Positions 1-8,640 of a stretch of DNA of 64,000 nucleotides are shown in pieces. Each line of letters starts with the position of its first letter. Within the stretch, counting starts at the first letter, position 1. The position numbers and the translations under genes were made by a program. The notes beneath the pieces were generated by a model. It had not been told where the DNA came from. It made no database searches and saw only the letters and a program-made list of their open reading frames with translations. This stretch comes from JADCCX01 sp031431475 (GTDB taxonomy: Bacteria > Pseudomonadota > Alphaproteobacteria > Rhizobiales > Beijerinckiaceae): contig JANPDL010000021.1 in NCBI GenBank assembly GCA_031431475.1, positions 1 through 64,000 of the forward strand, given 5' to 3'.

Positions 1-3000
1 TAAAAGCGCTTGCTGATAGCGGAAAGGATCATTTTTGTCCGCGGCAATGACAGCAGTTCAGAGATATCGGGCATGAGTTTGCGCCGCCAGTTGGAGCGTT
101 CCCTGTCGGTACCCGGCAAATTGATGCGCGTCTCATCACCGGCCAAGTCGTCGGACTGCACCAGCATGAGAGTCGACGAGGCTTGTGCCAGATAGCAGTG
201 AATGAGGGCAGCGAGGGCATCATCCAATTCTGTAGTTTGCTCGGCGTTCAGACCTGCGTCAGTCATGGCGTGTAACAGCGCATGCTTTTCACCGTCTCGC
301 TGCCGCTGATGCTCTTCTGAGGCAGCGGGCGCAAGTAGGCCCATCGCTTCCATCTCGACAATATCGCTCGCGTTCCACCACCCCGCCAGTGTCGGCAGAT
401 CATGCGTACCAATACAAGCGGCGGCAGCTTTCGGATAAGTCGCGGGCTGCCGGAAAGCCTCGCCCTCTCGCTCCAGCGACAATACCCGGTAGGATAGTAC
501 GCCAGCACGGTCCATCGCTTCGCGGAAGCCTTCTGGCACTGTGCCGAGATCTTCGCCGATGATCAGGCATTGCGCCCGCTGACTTTCAAGCGCCAGCACG
601 CCCAGTTGCTCCGCCAGATCATACCCGACATAGGCCCCGTCTTTTGCGCACGCCCCGTCAGGAACCCAGAACAACCGTTGCAGACCCATGGCATGGTCGA
701 TTCGCAAGGCAGCGGCGTGGCGCATGTTGGCTGCCAGCATGCGGCCGAATGCCTTGTATCCATCACGCTTCAACGCCATCGGATCAGGCGCGGGCAGACA
801 CCAGACCTGACCATCGGTCGAGAAGGGATCAGGTGGCGCGCCGATAGAAACCCCCGATGCGAACCGCTGCTGACCGGCCCAGGCCTCGGCTCCATCCGGT
901 GCCGAGCCGACGGCGAGGTCGCGGTAGATGCCCAGTTCAAGGCCCGCGCGACTGACGGCGTCTGCAAAAGAGTGGTCGCAGAGCCATTGCTGGAACTGCG
1001 CAAACCGCACCTCAGTGCCATGAGCTTCCACAAAACCACCGACCGCCAAAGGCTCCGCATCGCGCAGGGCTTGCGGCCAGTGATGCCATGACTGGCCCCG
1101 ATGTTGGTCTGTTATGGCCTCGAAAGCTGCAAAGTTTTGCAAGTCTTCGCCGCCTTCCTGTACAAAACTGGAGAACTCCGCACGAAGCTCCGCAAAACTG
1201 CTGTTCGCTCCATTCTGAATGGCATCGAATGCCGCGCTCAGGACCTCGCGCTTGGCTTGCCAGATGACGAGATAATCGACGGTGTTTTCACCTGATAATC
1301 GGTCAAACAGGCTCGCATGACGCGCCAGAACCTTCCGGACCTCTGGCATCTGGGCAAAAGGCCCGCTGCTGACATCGATGTAGATCGGATCCAGAAAGCG
1401 ACGGTCGTTGGGGTGATAGGGGCTTGCGCGCTCTCGGCTGTTTCCGAACAGCGCATGCATCGGGTTAAGCCCGAGCGTTACAGCACCCGCTGCGGCAGCA
1501 CTCGCGCCAAATTCAGCCAGCGTCGTGAAATCACCCACACCCTGGTCACCGGAGCGTCGCAAGGTGTAGAGATGCGCCGCGATGCCAAACCGGGGACGGT
1601 TCAGCGCCGATGGTTCCCAGCAGCGGTGAGGTGCGACAATCAGCTGACAGGCCTCGTCATCGCGATGCTCCAGAACCATTTGGTAGCGCCCGGCCGGAAG
1701 ACCGGGCAGCGTAATTCGTCTGCGCAGATGCTCCCGGCCATCGACGCCGATGTGACGGATCGTTTCACCAGCATCAGGTGCAATAGGAATATCGATTGAT
1801 CCCTCATCGGTGCCATCAATCACAAGAGAGACCTGGCGGCCATTGGCGAGTGGCAGAGTAAGCGACACAGATTCATCGGCGATACGTACCAGCGACGTCG
1901 GGAGGGCTCGCTGATCATGCTCAGCAACCAACTGCATCAGGCTGGCACGCGCATCCCCTGTTGTACTAGCAGGCAAGCGCATAGCAGTGAGAATGGCCTT
2001 CTGTGTATCCGGCGAAACCGCTTTGTGACGGCCAGAGACATCCCACCATTCCGGCGCGATGCCAGCTGCATCCGAGAGCCGTCTCAAAGCAGCAGTATCG
2101 ACGCCAGTGCGCTTGACCTTGGCTTTCGTGAGGACTTCGACCAGCCACATAACGCTGCGGGGCATTATGCGGCTGATCGCATCGACCAGAATCTGCCCAT
2201 CCGGAGCCGCCCACCCATAGCCATCGCGCGGTTCCGGCAACGTTACTTGAGCAGCATCTGCGCCCGCATTGATAGCCACGATCACGCGGCTGCGCTCTCC
2301 ATCCTGCACCTTGTGGAATGAGGCAATCAGCACCCTTTTGTGCGTATTGTCCCAATCTTCCGCGCGCATGGCTTCGCCATCAGGACGCAGCCATTCAACG
2401 TCCGGGATGCCAGTTGCATCCGTTGGCAAACCGGTGAGCGGTGCATCATCCCATAGCGCCGGATGAGCGAGACGAGTGGCAATCAGCCTCCGTGTATGGT
2501 CAATCAGCGAAGCATCCGCGCTGCCCCACTCCAGCCACGAGAGCGCGTTGTCCTGCGCATAGGCGTTGTTGTTGCCCTGCTGCGTATGGCCAAGCTCATC
2601 CCCCATCGTGAGCATGGGCGTGCCGCGCGACAGCAACAGGGTTGCCAGCATCGCCCGCTGATCCGCCATACGTGCCGCATTGATCCGCTCATCGTGGGAA
2701 GGGCCTTCATGGCCGTGGTTCCAGGAGTGGTTGGCATTGGTGCCATCGCGGTTGTTCTCGCCGTTGGCATCGTTGTGCTTGTGCTCATGGCTGACCAGAT
2801 CGGTAAGGGTGAAACCGTCATGCGCCGTGATGAAGTTGATGCTGCGAGACAGCGGCCTGTTGCACGCCGCAAACACATCGGCGGACCCGGCGAGGCGCGT
2901 CGCCATTTCACCCAGCAAGCCCGCTTCACCGCGCCAGAAGCGGCGCGTCGTATCGCGGTAGCGGTCGTTCCACTCGCCCCAGCCCGCAGGAAACTGCCCC

Positions 3001-4169
3001 AGCTGATAACCGCCCATGCCGATATCCCACGGCTCTGCGATAAGCTTCAGGCGGCTCAGAACGGGGTCCTGTGCGATCGCAATCAGAAGCGAGTGCTCGG
3101 CATCAAAGCCCGTCGCCCGCCTTGCCAGTGTCGTCGCCAGATCGAAGCGAAAACCGTGCACGCCACCAAGCTCGGCAAAGCGGCGCAAGGCATCCATCGC
3201 AAGCCGCAATGGAGCCAGTCGCTCCAGCGCCAGCGTGTTGCCGCATCCCGCATCATTGGCGTAAAAGCGCGGATTACTCGCATCGAGTCGGTAGTAAGTC
3301 GCATTGTCGAGCCCGCGCAGGGACACCGTCGGGCCAAGCTGATCCCCCTCCCCCGTGTGGTTCAGCACCACATCGAGGATCGTCTCGATGCCAGCATCTT
3401 CGAGCCTTTTCACGCTGGTACGCACCTCTTCCCAGCCGCCAGGAGCAAGGCGTGGATCAGGCGCACAGAACGCCACGGGATTGTAGCCCCAGTAGTTTGT
3501 CAGCCCGAGCGGACCCAGATGCCGCTCGTCCAGCCATGCCGCGACGGGCAGCAATTCGACACTCGTCACGCCCAGACTGGTCAGATGCGCCAGAGGCGCT
3601 TTGTGCGCTATTCCAGCAAAAGTGCCGCGCGTGGATTCGGGCACTTTCGGGTGCAGTTTGCTGAAGCCGCGCACGTGCATTTCATAGATCACCGTCCTGT
3701 TCCAAGGCGCGAGAGCCTTGGGTGCAAGCCGATCCGGCAATGAAGTCACAATCGCCTTCGGCATGTGAGCCGCACTGTCAGTGGCATCAAACGACAGGTC
3801 CGCGTCCGGATGGCCCTGAGTGTAACCGAACATCGTGGGGTGAAGACTGAAGGGCCGGTCGATCACCGTGGCATGCGGATCCAGCAACAGCTTGTGCGGA
3901 TTGAAGCGGTGGCCTTCGCGCGGCGCATGCGGCCCCTCTGCGCGCAATCCATAACGCTGTCCCGGGTGAATGCCTGCGATGTGTCCGTGGAAAACATCGC
4001 CCGTCCGTTCCGGCAGGCGGATGCGGGCGGTCTCGTGGTCCCGCTCGTCGAAAAGGCACAACAGAATAGCCGTGGCATGTGCCGAAAACACCGCAACATT
4101 GACGCCATCGCTATCAAGGCTGACGCCAAGTGGCTCCGGCAACCCCGGCGAGAGCTTGTAGTCCGCCAT
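1..4169 (-). CDS. glgX-malQ: GlgX-MalQ fusion: glycogen debranching enzyme joined to 4-alpha-glucanotransferase (C-terminus outside window)
   Basis: I read this frame codon by codon from ATG 4169 to the left edge and found no stop, giving over 1,388 codons in one frame. Residues 1 to about 678 are a full GlgX (CBM48-like start MADYKLSPGLPEPLG, then GH13) with catalytic Asp343 (HGFRFDLATT), Glu379 (AEPWDIG) and Asp451 (HDGFTLTD). From about residue 679 the sequence is MalQ (GH77) with Asp1158 (RIDHAMG), Glu1206 (IGEDLGTVP) and Asp1257 (THDLPTLAG). Known roles: GlgX hydrolyses the alpha-1,6 links of short branches left by GlgP; MalQ disproportionates the released maltodextrins. Both triads are intact, so I infer a bifunctional enzyme that hands product from one domain to the next. 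The start overlaps the pgm stop (TGATG). The end lies outside the window; only a few tens of MalQ residues should be missing. Confidence 0.93.
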   Translation of the reverse strand, partial: MADYKLSPGLPEPLGVSLDSDGVNVAVFSAHATAILLCLFDERDHETARIRLPERTGDVFHGHIAGIHPGQRYGLRAEGPHAPREGHRFNPHKLLLDPHATVIDRPFSLHPTMFGYTQGHPDADLSFDATDSAAHMPKAIVTSLPDRLAPKALAPWNRTVIYEMHVRGFSKLHPKVPESTRGTFAGIAHKAPLAHLTSLGVTSVELLPVAAWLDERHLGPLGLTNYWGYNPVAFCAPDPRLAPGGWEEVRTSVKRLEDAGIETILDVVLNHTGEGDQLGPTVSLRGLDNATYYRLDASNPRFYANDAGCGNTLALERLAPLRLAMDALRRFAELGGVHGFRFDLATTLARRATGFDAEHSLLIAIAQDPVLSRLKLIAEPWDIGMGGYQLGQFPAGWGEWNDRYRDTTRRFWRGEAGLLGEMATRLAGSADVFAACNRPLSRSINFITAHDGFTLTDLVSHEHKHNDANGENNRDGTNANHSWNHGHEGPSHDERINAARMADQRAMLATLLLSRGTPMLTMGDELGHTQQGNNNAYAQDNALSWLEWGSADASLIDHTRRLIATRLAHPALWDDAPLTGLPTDATGIPDVEWLRPDGEAMRAEDWDNTHKRVLIASFHKVQDGERSRVIVAINAGADAAQVTLPEPRDGYGWAAPDGQILVDAISRIMPRSVMWLVEVLTKAKVKRTGVDTAALRRLSDAAGIAPEWWDVSGRHKAVSPDTQKAILTAMRLPASTTGDARASLMQLVAEHDQRALPTSLVRIADESVSLTLPLANGRQVSLVIDGTDEGSIDIPIAPDAGETIRHIGVDGREHLRRRITLPGLPAGRYQMVLEHRDDEACQLIVAPHRCWEPSALNRPRFGIAAHLYTLRRSGDQGVGDFTTLAEFGASAAAAGAVTLGLNPMHALFGNSRERASPYHPNDRRFLDPIYIDVSSGPFAQMPEVRKVLARHASLFDRLSGENTVDYLVIWQAKREVLSAAFDAIQNGANSSFAELRAEFSSFVQEGGEDLQNFAAFEAITDQHRGQSWHHWPQALRDAEPLAVGGFVEAHGTEVRFAQFQQWLCDHSFADAVSRAGLELGIYRDLAVGSAPDGAEAWAGQQRFASGVSIGAPPDPFSTDGQVWCLPAPDPMALKRDGYKAFGRMLAANMRHAAALRIDHAMGLQRLFWVPDGACAKDGAYVGYDLAEQLGVLALESQRAQCLIIGEDLGTVPEGFREAMDRAGVLSYRVLSLEREGEAFRQPATYPKAAAACIGTHDLPTLAGWWNASDIVEMEAMGLLAPAASEEHQRQRDGEKHALLHAMTDAGLNAEQTTELDDALAALIHCYLAQASSTLMLVQSDDLAGDETRINLPGTDRERSNWRRKLMPDISELLSLPRTKMILSAISKRF

Positions 4170-5812
4170 CAGGTGATGACGGACGGCGCACTGCGGCCCG
4201 TGTAGTGGCTGATCTGCGCCAGGTCATTCGCCAGCGTCACCAGATCCTTCAGCGCCACTTCTGTCGCCAGTCCATGCTTCGCGATGTTAGGCTCGAAACG
4301 CTCGATATACACCCGTAATGTCGCCCCTGCCGTTCCCGTGCCGGAGAGGCGAAACACGGCGCGCGAACCGTCTGCCATCAAAAGGCGAATACCTTGTGCT
4401 TTCGAGATCGAGCCATCAACGCTGTTATGATAGGCAAAATCATCGGCGTTCGCGATTTCGAGCGCTCCGAACCGCTTGCCTTTCAACGATGGCAGCATAT
4501 CGCGCAGCCGGGCAACCAGCGCATTGGCACCATCGCTTGGCACTTCCTCGTAATCGTGCCGCGCATAATAATTGCGACCATAGGTCGTCCAGTGTTCGCG
4601 CACGATTTCGGCCACGCCCTGCTTGCGTGCCGCCAGAATATCGAGCCAGAGCAGCACCGCCCAAAGCCCGTCCTTTTCGCGCACGTGGTCCGAGCCGGTG
4701 CCTGCACTTTCCTCGCCGCAGATGCTAATCAGGCCTGCATCGAGAAGGTTGCCAAAGAATTTCCATCCCGTCGGTGTTTCATAGCAGGCAATGCCGAGCT
4801 TCTTTGCCACCCTGTCCGCCGCCTGACTCGTGGGCATGGAGCGGGCGATTCCAGCCAGCCCTTTCGCATAGCCCGGTGCGAGATGGGCATTTGCAGCAAG
4901 GATCGCGAGGCTATCCGACGGCGTCACGAACTGGCCGCGTCCGATGATCAGATTGCGGTCACCATCACCATCGGAGGCCGCGCAAAGATCGGGCGATTGC
5001 GCTGACATGGCCAGATCTAGAAGGTGCTTGGCATGCACAAGGTTGGGATCAGGGTGATGCCCGCCAAAATCAGGCAAGGGAATGCCGTTCTCGACTGTGC
5101 CGGACGGCAATCCCAGCGCCTTCTCCAGAATGGCGTGCGCATAAGGGCCGGTAACCGCCGACATCGCATCAAAGCGCATGCGCATGCCACCCTTGATCGC
5201 AGCCCGAATACGGTCGAAATCGAACAGGCTTTCCATCAGGTGTTGATAGTCGGTGACCGGGTCAACAATCTCGACAACCATCTGGCCGTTGGAACCTTCA
5301 ATGCTGACAGGACCGATGCGATCAAGGTCGATATTGACGGCATCAACTATCAGATATCGATCGATAGTTTGCGTCCGGGCGTAGATCGCTTCGGTAATGT
5401 TCTCGGGCGCAGGTCCGCCATTGCCAACATTGTACTTGATGCCGAAATCGGCATCGGGGCCGCCGGGATTGTGGCTCGCCGACAGCACAAGCCCGCCAAA
5501 AGCCTTGCGCTTGCGAATGAGATGCGACGCGGCTGGAGTCGACAGGATGCCACCCTGCCCGATCAGCAAGCGGCCAAAGCCATTTGCCGCCGCCATACGG
5601 ATGACGATGCCAATCACCTCGCGGTTGAAATATCGCCCGTCGCCGCCAACCACAAGTGTCTGGCCCTTGAAGCCATCAAGACTATCGAACACGGATTGCA
5701 CGAAGTTCTCGACGTAGTGTTTCGCCTGAAATTCGGGCACTCTCTTGCGCAGACCCGATGTACCCGGCTTCTGGCCATCGATGGGCCGCGTGGCAATGGT
5801 CTGGATCATCAA
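4169..5812 (-). CDS. pgm: Alpha-D-glucose phosphate-specific phosphoglucomutase
   Basis: This 547-residue enzyme interconverts glucose-6-phosphate and glucose-1-phosphate, supplying GlgC for glycogen synthesis and recycling GlgP product. It has the eukaryotic-type PGM domain order: the phosphoserine loop SASHNPGG (Ser113), the metal loop DGDGDR (Asp281, Asp283, Asp285) and a sugar-binding GEESAGTGSDH loop. The length is typical for this family. The start is the first of two adjacent ATG codons, with a GGAGAG ribosome binding site just upstream. It lies 13 nt after glgA, and its TGA shares one base with the ATG of glgX-malQ, so the genes are cotranscribed and probably translationally coupled. 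Confidence 0.96.
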   Translation of the reverse strand: MMIQTIATRPIDGQKPGTSGLRKRVPEFQAKHYVENFVQSVFDSLDGFKGQTLVVGGDGRYFNREVIGIVIRMAAANGFGRLLIGQGGILSTPAASHLIRKRKAFGGLVLSASHNPGGPDADFGIKYNVGNGGPAPENITEAIYARTQTIDRYLIVDAVNIDLDRIGPVSIEGSNGQMVVEIVDPVTDYQHLMESLFDFDRIRAAIKGGMRMRFDAMSAVTGPYAHAILEKALGLPSGTVENGIPLPDFGGHHPDPNLVHAKHLLDLAMSAQSPDLCAASDGDGDRNLIIGRGQFVTPSDSLAILAANAHLAPGYAKGLAGIARSMPTSQAADRVAKKLGIACYETPTGWKFFGNLLDAGLISICGEESAGTGSDHVREKDGLWAVLLWLDILAARKQGVAEIVREHWTTYGRNYYARHDYEEVPSDGANALVARLRDMLPSLKGKRFGALEIANADDFAYHNSVDGSISKAQGIRLLMADGSRAVFRLSGTGTAGATLRVYIERFEPNIAKHGLATEVALKDLVTLANDLAQISHYTGRSAPSVIT

Positions 5813-5825
5813 GCTCTCCGGAAGA

Positions 5826-7250
5826 TCATGATTTTGAGTTCAAAAGCGAACGGTAGAGGCTGGCATACTGCCGGGCTGGTTCGCGCCATGACACGTCGCG
5901 CGCCATGCCATTGGCTATCAGTTTTGTAAACGCACGTGGCTTGCGATAGAGCCCAACGATACGTGCAATCGCCTCGCCAAGACCTTGCGAAGTCAGTTCG
6001 TCGAACACCACACCAGTCACCCCGTCCTTCACCGTATCGGCCAGACCGCCGACCCGCGACACCACCGGCACGACCCCGTAACGCAAAGCGCAGAGTTGTG
6101 TCAGCCCGCAAGGCTCAAACCGGGAAGGAACAATCAGCGCATCGACCCCGCCCTGAATCTGGTGCGCAAGAACTTCGTCATAGCCGATCCGGACTCCGAT
6201 CTGGCCGGGATACGCAGTAGCTGCCGCCGTGAAGCCCGCCTCGAGGGCTGTTTCGCCCGCACCCAGCATGACCAGTTGCGCACCTTGCTCCCGCAGCACT
6301 GGCAAAGCCTGAAGCAACAGATCAAGCCCCTTCTGCCACGACAGGCGGCTGATGACCCCGAACAGGGGTGCTTTGGGATCAGGCGTGAGGCCAAAGCGCT
6401 CTTGCAGTACCTTTTTGTTAGCAAACCGTGCTTTGTGGTTTGCGGCATCATAGACCTTGCTCAAATGCGTGTCGGTAGCCGGGTTCCAGACATTGGTATC
6501 GATGCCATTGAGAATGCCTGAGACAGCATCGCCGCGATAACGCAATAGACCATCCATCCCCATGCCATCTGCCTCGGTGCGGATTTCGCGCGCGTAGCTC
6601 GGCGAAACGGTCGTCACCCGGCTGGAAAGTTGCAATCCCCCCTTCAGGTATCCGATCATGCCATGATGCTCGATGCCATCGAACCGGAACGATGCCGGTG
6701 GCAAACCCAGCTGACTGAGCAGCGCATAGGGAAACTGTCCCTGAAACGCCAGATTGTGAATGGTGAGTACGGTCGGTGGCGGCTTTAGCCCGCCATAATG
6801 CAGATACGCCGCGGTCAAACCGGCCTGCCAGTCATGGGCGTGCACGACCTTGGGTCGAAACCCTTTGATCGCACCTCGCGCAATGGTGGCGGCGATGGCC
6901 GCAAGACCACCAAATCGTTGGGCATTGTCCGTCCAGTCCCGCCCATCTGGCCCAAGATACGGATTGCCCGGGCGATCATAGAGATGCGGTGCATCAAGAG
7001 CGAGGATATCGAGACCGACAGCCTTGCCACGCAAGACCTGCGCTGGTCCGCCGAACAGATCGACGATCTCCAGCATGACTTTCGCGTTGGGCAACGCCGC
7101 GAGCACGGCGGGATAACCCGGCACCAGCGTCGTGACAGCCACGTCTTCCGCCGCCAGTGCTCCGGGCAACGCTCCCACCACATCGGCCAGACCGCCTGTC
7201 TTGATCAGCGGGTAGATTTCAGACGCAACGGCAAGGACGGCGAGTTTCAT
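5826..7250 (-). CDS. glgA: Glycogen synthase (ADP-glucose-dependent)
   Basis: GlgA transfers glucose from ADP-glucose to the non-reducing end of the growing alpha-1,4-glucan. The 474-residue protein is a GT5 enzyme. The N-terminal KTGGL motif (residues 17-21) binds ADP-glucose, HAHDW lies at about 137-141, and the C-terminal SRFEPCGLTQL segment carries the catalytic Glu379 of the E-x7-E region. The length is normal. The start codon overlaps the glgC stop by 4 nt (ATGA), which indicates translational coupling to the enzyme that makes its substrate. I see no anomaly in sequence or composition. Confidence 0.97.
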   Translation of the reverse strand: MKLAVLAVASEIYPLIKTGGLADVVGALPGALAAEDVAVTTLVPGYPAVLAALPNAKVMLEIVDLFGGPAQVLRGKAVGLDILALDAPHLYDRPGNPYLGPDGRDWTDNAQRFGGLAAIAATIARGAIKGFRPKVVHAHDWQAGLTAAYLHYGGLKPPPTVLTIHNLAFQGQFPYALLSQLGLPPASFRFDGIEHHGMIGYLKGGLQLSSRVTTVSPSYAREIRTEADGMGMDGLLRYRGDAVSGILNGIDTNVWNPATDTHLSKVYDAANHKARFANKKVLQERFGLTPDPKAPLFGVISRLSWQKGLDLLLQALPVLREQGAQLVMLGAGETALEAGFTAAATAYPGQIGVRIGYDEVLAHQIQGGVDALIVPSRFEPCGLTQLCALRYGVVPVVSRVGGLADTVKDGVTGVVFDELTSQGLGEAIARIVGLYRKPRAFTKLIANGMARDVSWREPARQYASLYRSLLNSKS

Positions 7251-8560
7251 AGAGGCAACGCGTCAATCATGCTTTGGGTGATCAGGCAGATGCCCTTGTC
7301 GCTGCGGCGGAATCGTTGCGCATCCAGCACGGGGTCTTCGCCCACCACAAGTCCATCCGGAATGATGACTCCACGGTCCACCACCACACGGCTCATATGC
7401 ACATCGCGCCCAACCTCCACATACGGCAGGATCACGGCCTCCTCGATCTTCGAGAACGAGTTGATCCGTGCGCCGGTGCACAGCAATGTGCGGCTCAGCG
7501 ATGAGCCCGAGACAATACAGCCGCCGGAGACAAGCGAGGACACGGCCTGCCCGCGACGACCATCCTGGTCATGCACGAACTTTGCGGGTGGCGTGATCTC
7601 GCCATAGGTCCAGATCGGCCAGTCGCGGTCGTAAATATCGAGATCAGGCACGATATCTGTCAGGTCAATGTTCGCTTCCCAATAGGCATCGATCGTTCCT
7701 ACATCGCGCCAGTAAGATGCAGCTTCCTTGCTGGAACGCACGCATGAGCGTGAGAAGTGGTGTGCGTAGGCTTTGCCGTGCTTGACCAGATAGGGGATGA
7801 GGTCCTTGCCAAAATCGCGGCTCGATGCCGGGTCAGCGGCGTCGCGGTGCAATTCTTCAATCAGAAACTTCGTGTTGAAGACATAGATTCCCATGCTGGC
7901 CAGCGCCATGTCAGGCTTGCCCGGCATCGCAGGCGGGTCAGCGGGTTTTTCCAGAAAATCGACAATTCGGTCGGTTTCGTCAATGTGCATCACGCCAAAA
8001 CCGGTGGCCTCCATGCGCGGCACTTCAAGACAGCCAATGGTGACATCCGCGCCCGAGTTGGCATGCTGCTGCAGCATGTGCTCGTAATCCATCTTGTAGA
8101 TGTGATCACCCGCCAGAATGACCATGAATTCGGGTGCTGCATCCTCGATGATATCGAGGTTCTGATAGACCGCATCGGCGGTGCCGGCGTACCACTTGTC
8201 TTCAGAGATGCGCTGGCTGGCCGGCAGGATGTCAAAGCTTTCATTGCGCTCCTGCCGAAAGAAGTTCCAGCCGCGTTGCATATGGCGGATGAGACTGTGA
8301 GCTTTGTATTGCGTGGCGACGCCGATGCGCCGGATGCCAGAGTTGAGAGCATTGGAAAGCGCAAAATCGATGATGCGGGACTTGCCACCGAAATACACCG
8401 CTGGTTTGGCGCGCTTGTCCGTCAGTTCCATCAGCCTGCTGCCGCGCCCGCCCGCCAGCACATAGGCCATGGTGGAGCGGGCCAGGAGTGCGCTGACACC
8501 GCGTGTGCGGTTGATCGACGGTGCGGAGATTCCATCGCTTGTCTGGGTCCTGTGTGGCAC
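7247..8560 (-). CDS. glgC: Glucose-1-phosphate adenylyltransferase (ADP-glucose pyrophosphorylase)
   Basis: GlgC makes ADP-glucose from ATP and glucose-1-phosphate, the committed and normally allosterically controlled step of bacterial glycogen synthesis. The nucleotide-binding signature AGGRGSRLMELTDKRAKPA and the downstream YFGGKSRIIDFALSN segment are clear, and the C-terminal half is the usual left-handed beta-helix. The frame is open further upstream, to an ATG at 8644 that would add 28 unusual residues. I prefer the GTG at 8560 because a perfect AGGAGG lies 9 nt ahead of it, giving a 437-residue protein. With this start there is an 80-nt gap after glgB, the largest in the operon. Confidence 0.95.
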   Translation of the reverse strand: MPHRTQTSDGISAPSINRTRGVSALLARSTMAYVLAGGRGSRLMELTDKRAKPAVYFGGKSRIIDFALSNALNSGIRRIGVATQYKAHSLIRHMQRGWNFFRQERNESFDILPASQRISEDKWYAGTADAVYQNLDIIEDAAPEFMVILAGDHIYKMDYEHMLQQHANSGADVTIGCLEVPRMEATGFGVMHIDETDRIVDFLEKPADPPAMPGKPDMALASMGIYVFNTKFLIEELHRDAADPASSRDFGKDLIPYLVKHGKAYAHHFSRSCVRSSKEAASYWRDVGTIDAYWEANIDLTDIVPDLDIYDRDWPIWTYGEITPPAKFVHDQDGRRGQAVSSLVSGGCIVSGSSLSRTLLCTGARINSFSKIEEAVILPYVEVGRDVHMSRVVVDRGVIIPDGLVVGEDPVLDAQRFRRSDKGICLITQSMIDALPL

Positions 8561-8569
8561 GGCGGCGTT

Positions 8570-8575
8570 CCTCCT
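8570..8575 (-). promoter_or_regulatory. Perfect Shine-Dalgarno that fixes a GTG start for glgC
   Basis: AGGAGG on the minus strand ends 9 nt before the GTG at 8560. No comparable site precedes the ATG at 8644, so this element decides the glgC start. It lies inside the longer open frame, which an automatic longest-frame call would take as coding. Confidence 0.75.
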
Positions 8576-8640
8576 GTGTTGCTTTTGGGTGTTACGCAGA
8601 TCTTGATGTCCGCTGGCCGGTTCGGGTGTCTTGACGTGTT

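Noticed and set aside
2100..2180. Frameshift or sequencing error joining glgX and malQ
   Set aside because: The join is in one frame, both domains are aligned to their families on each side, and no family segment appears in another frame.
2463..3743. 426-codon open frame on the plus strand
   Set aside because: It is antisense to the GlgX part of the fusion in the same codon register; no family likeness.
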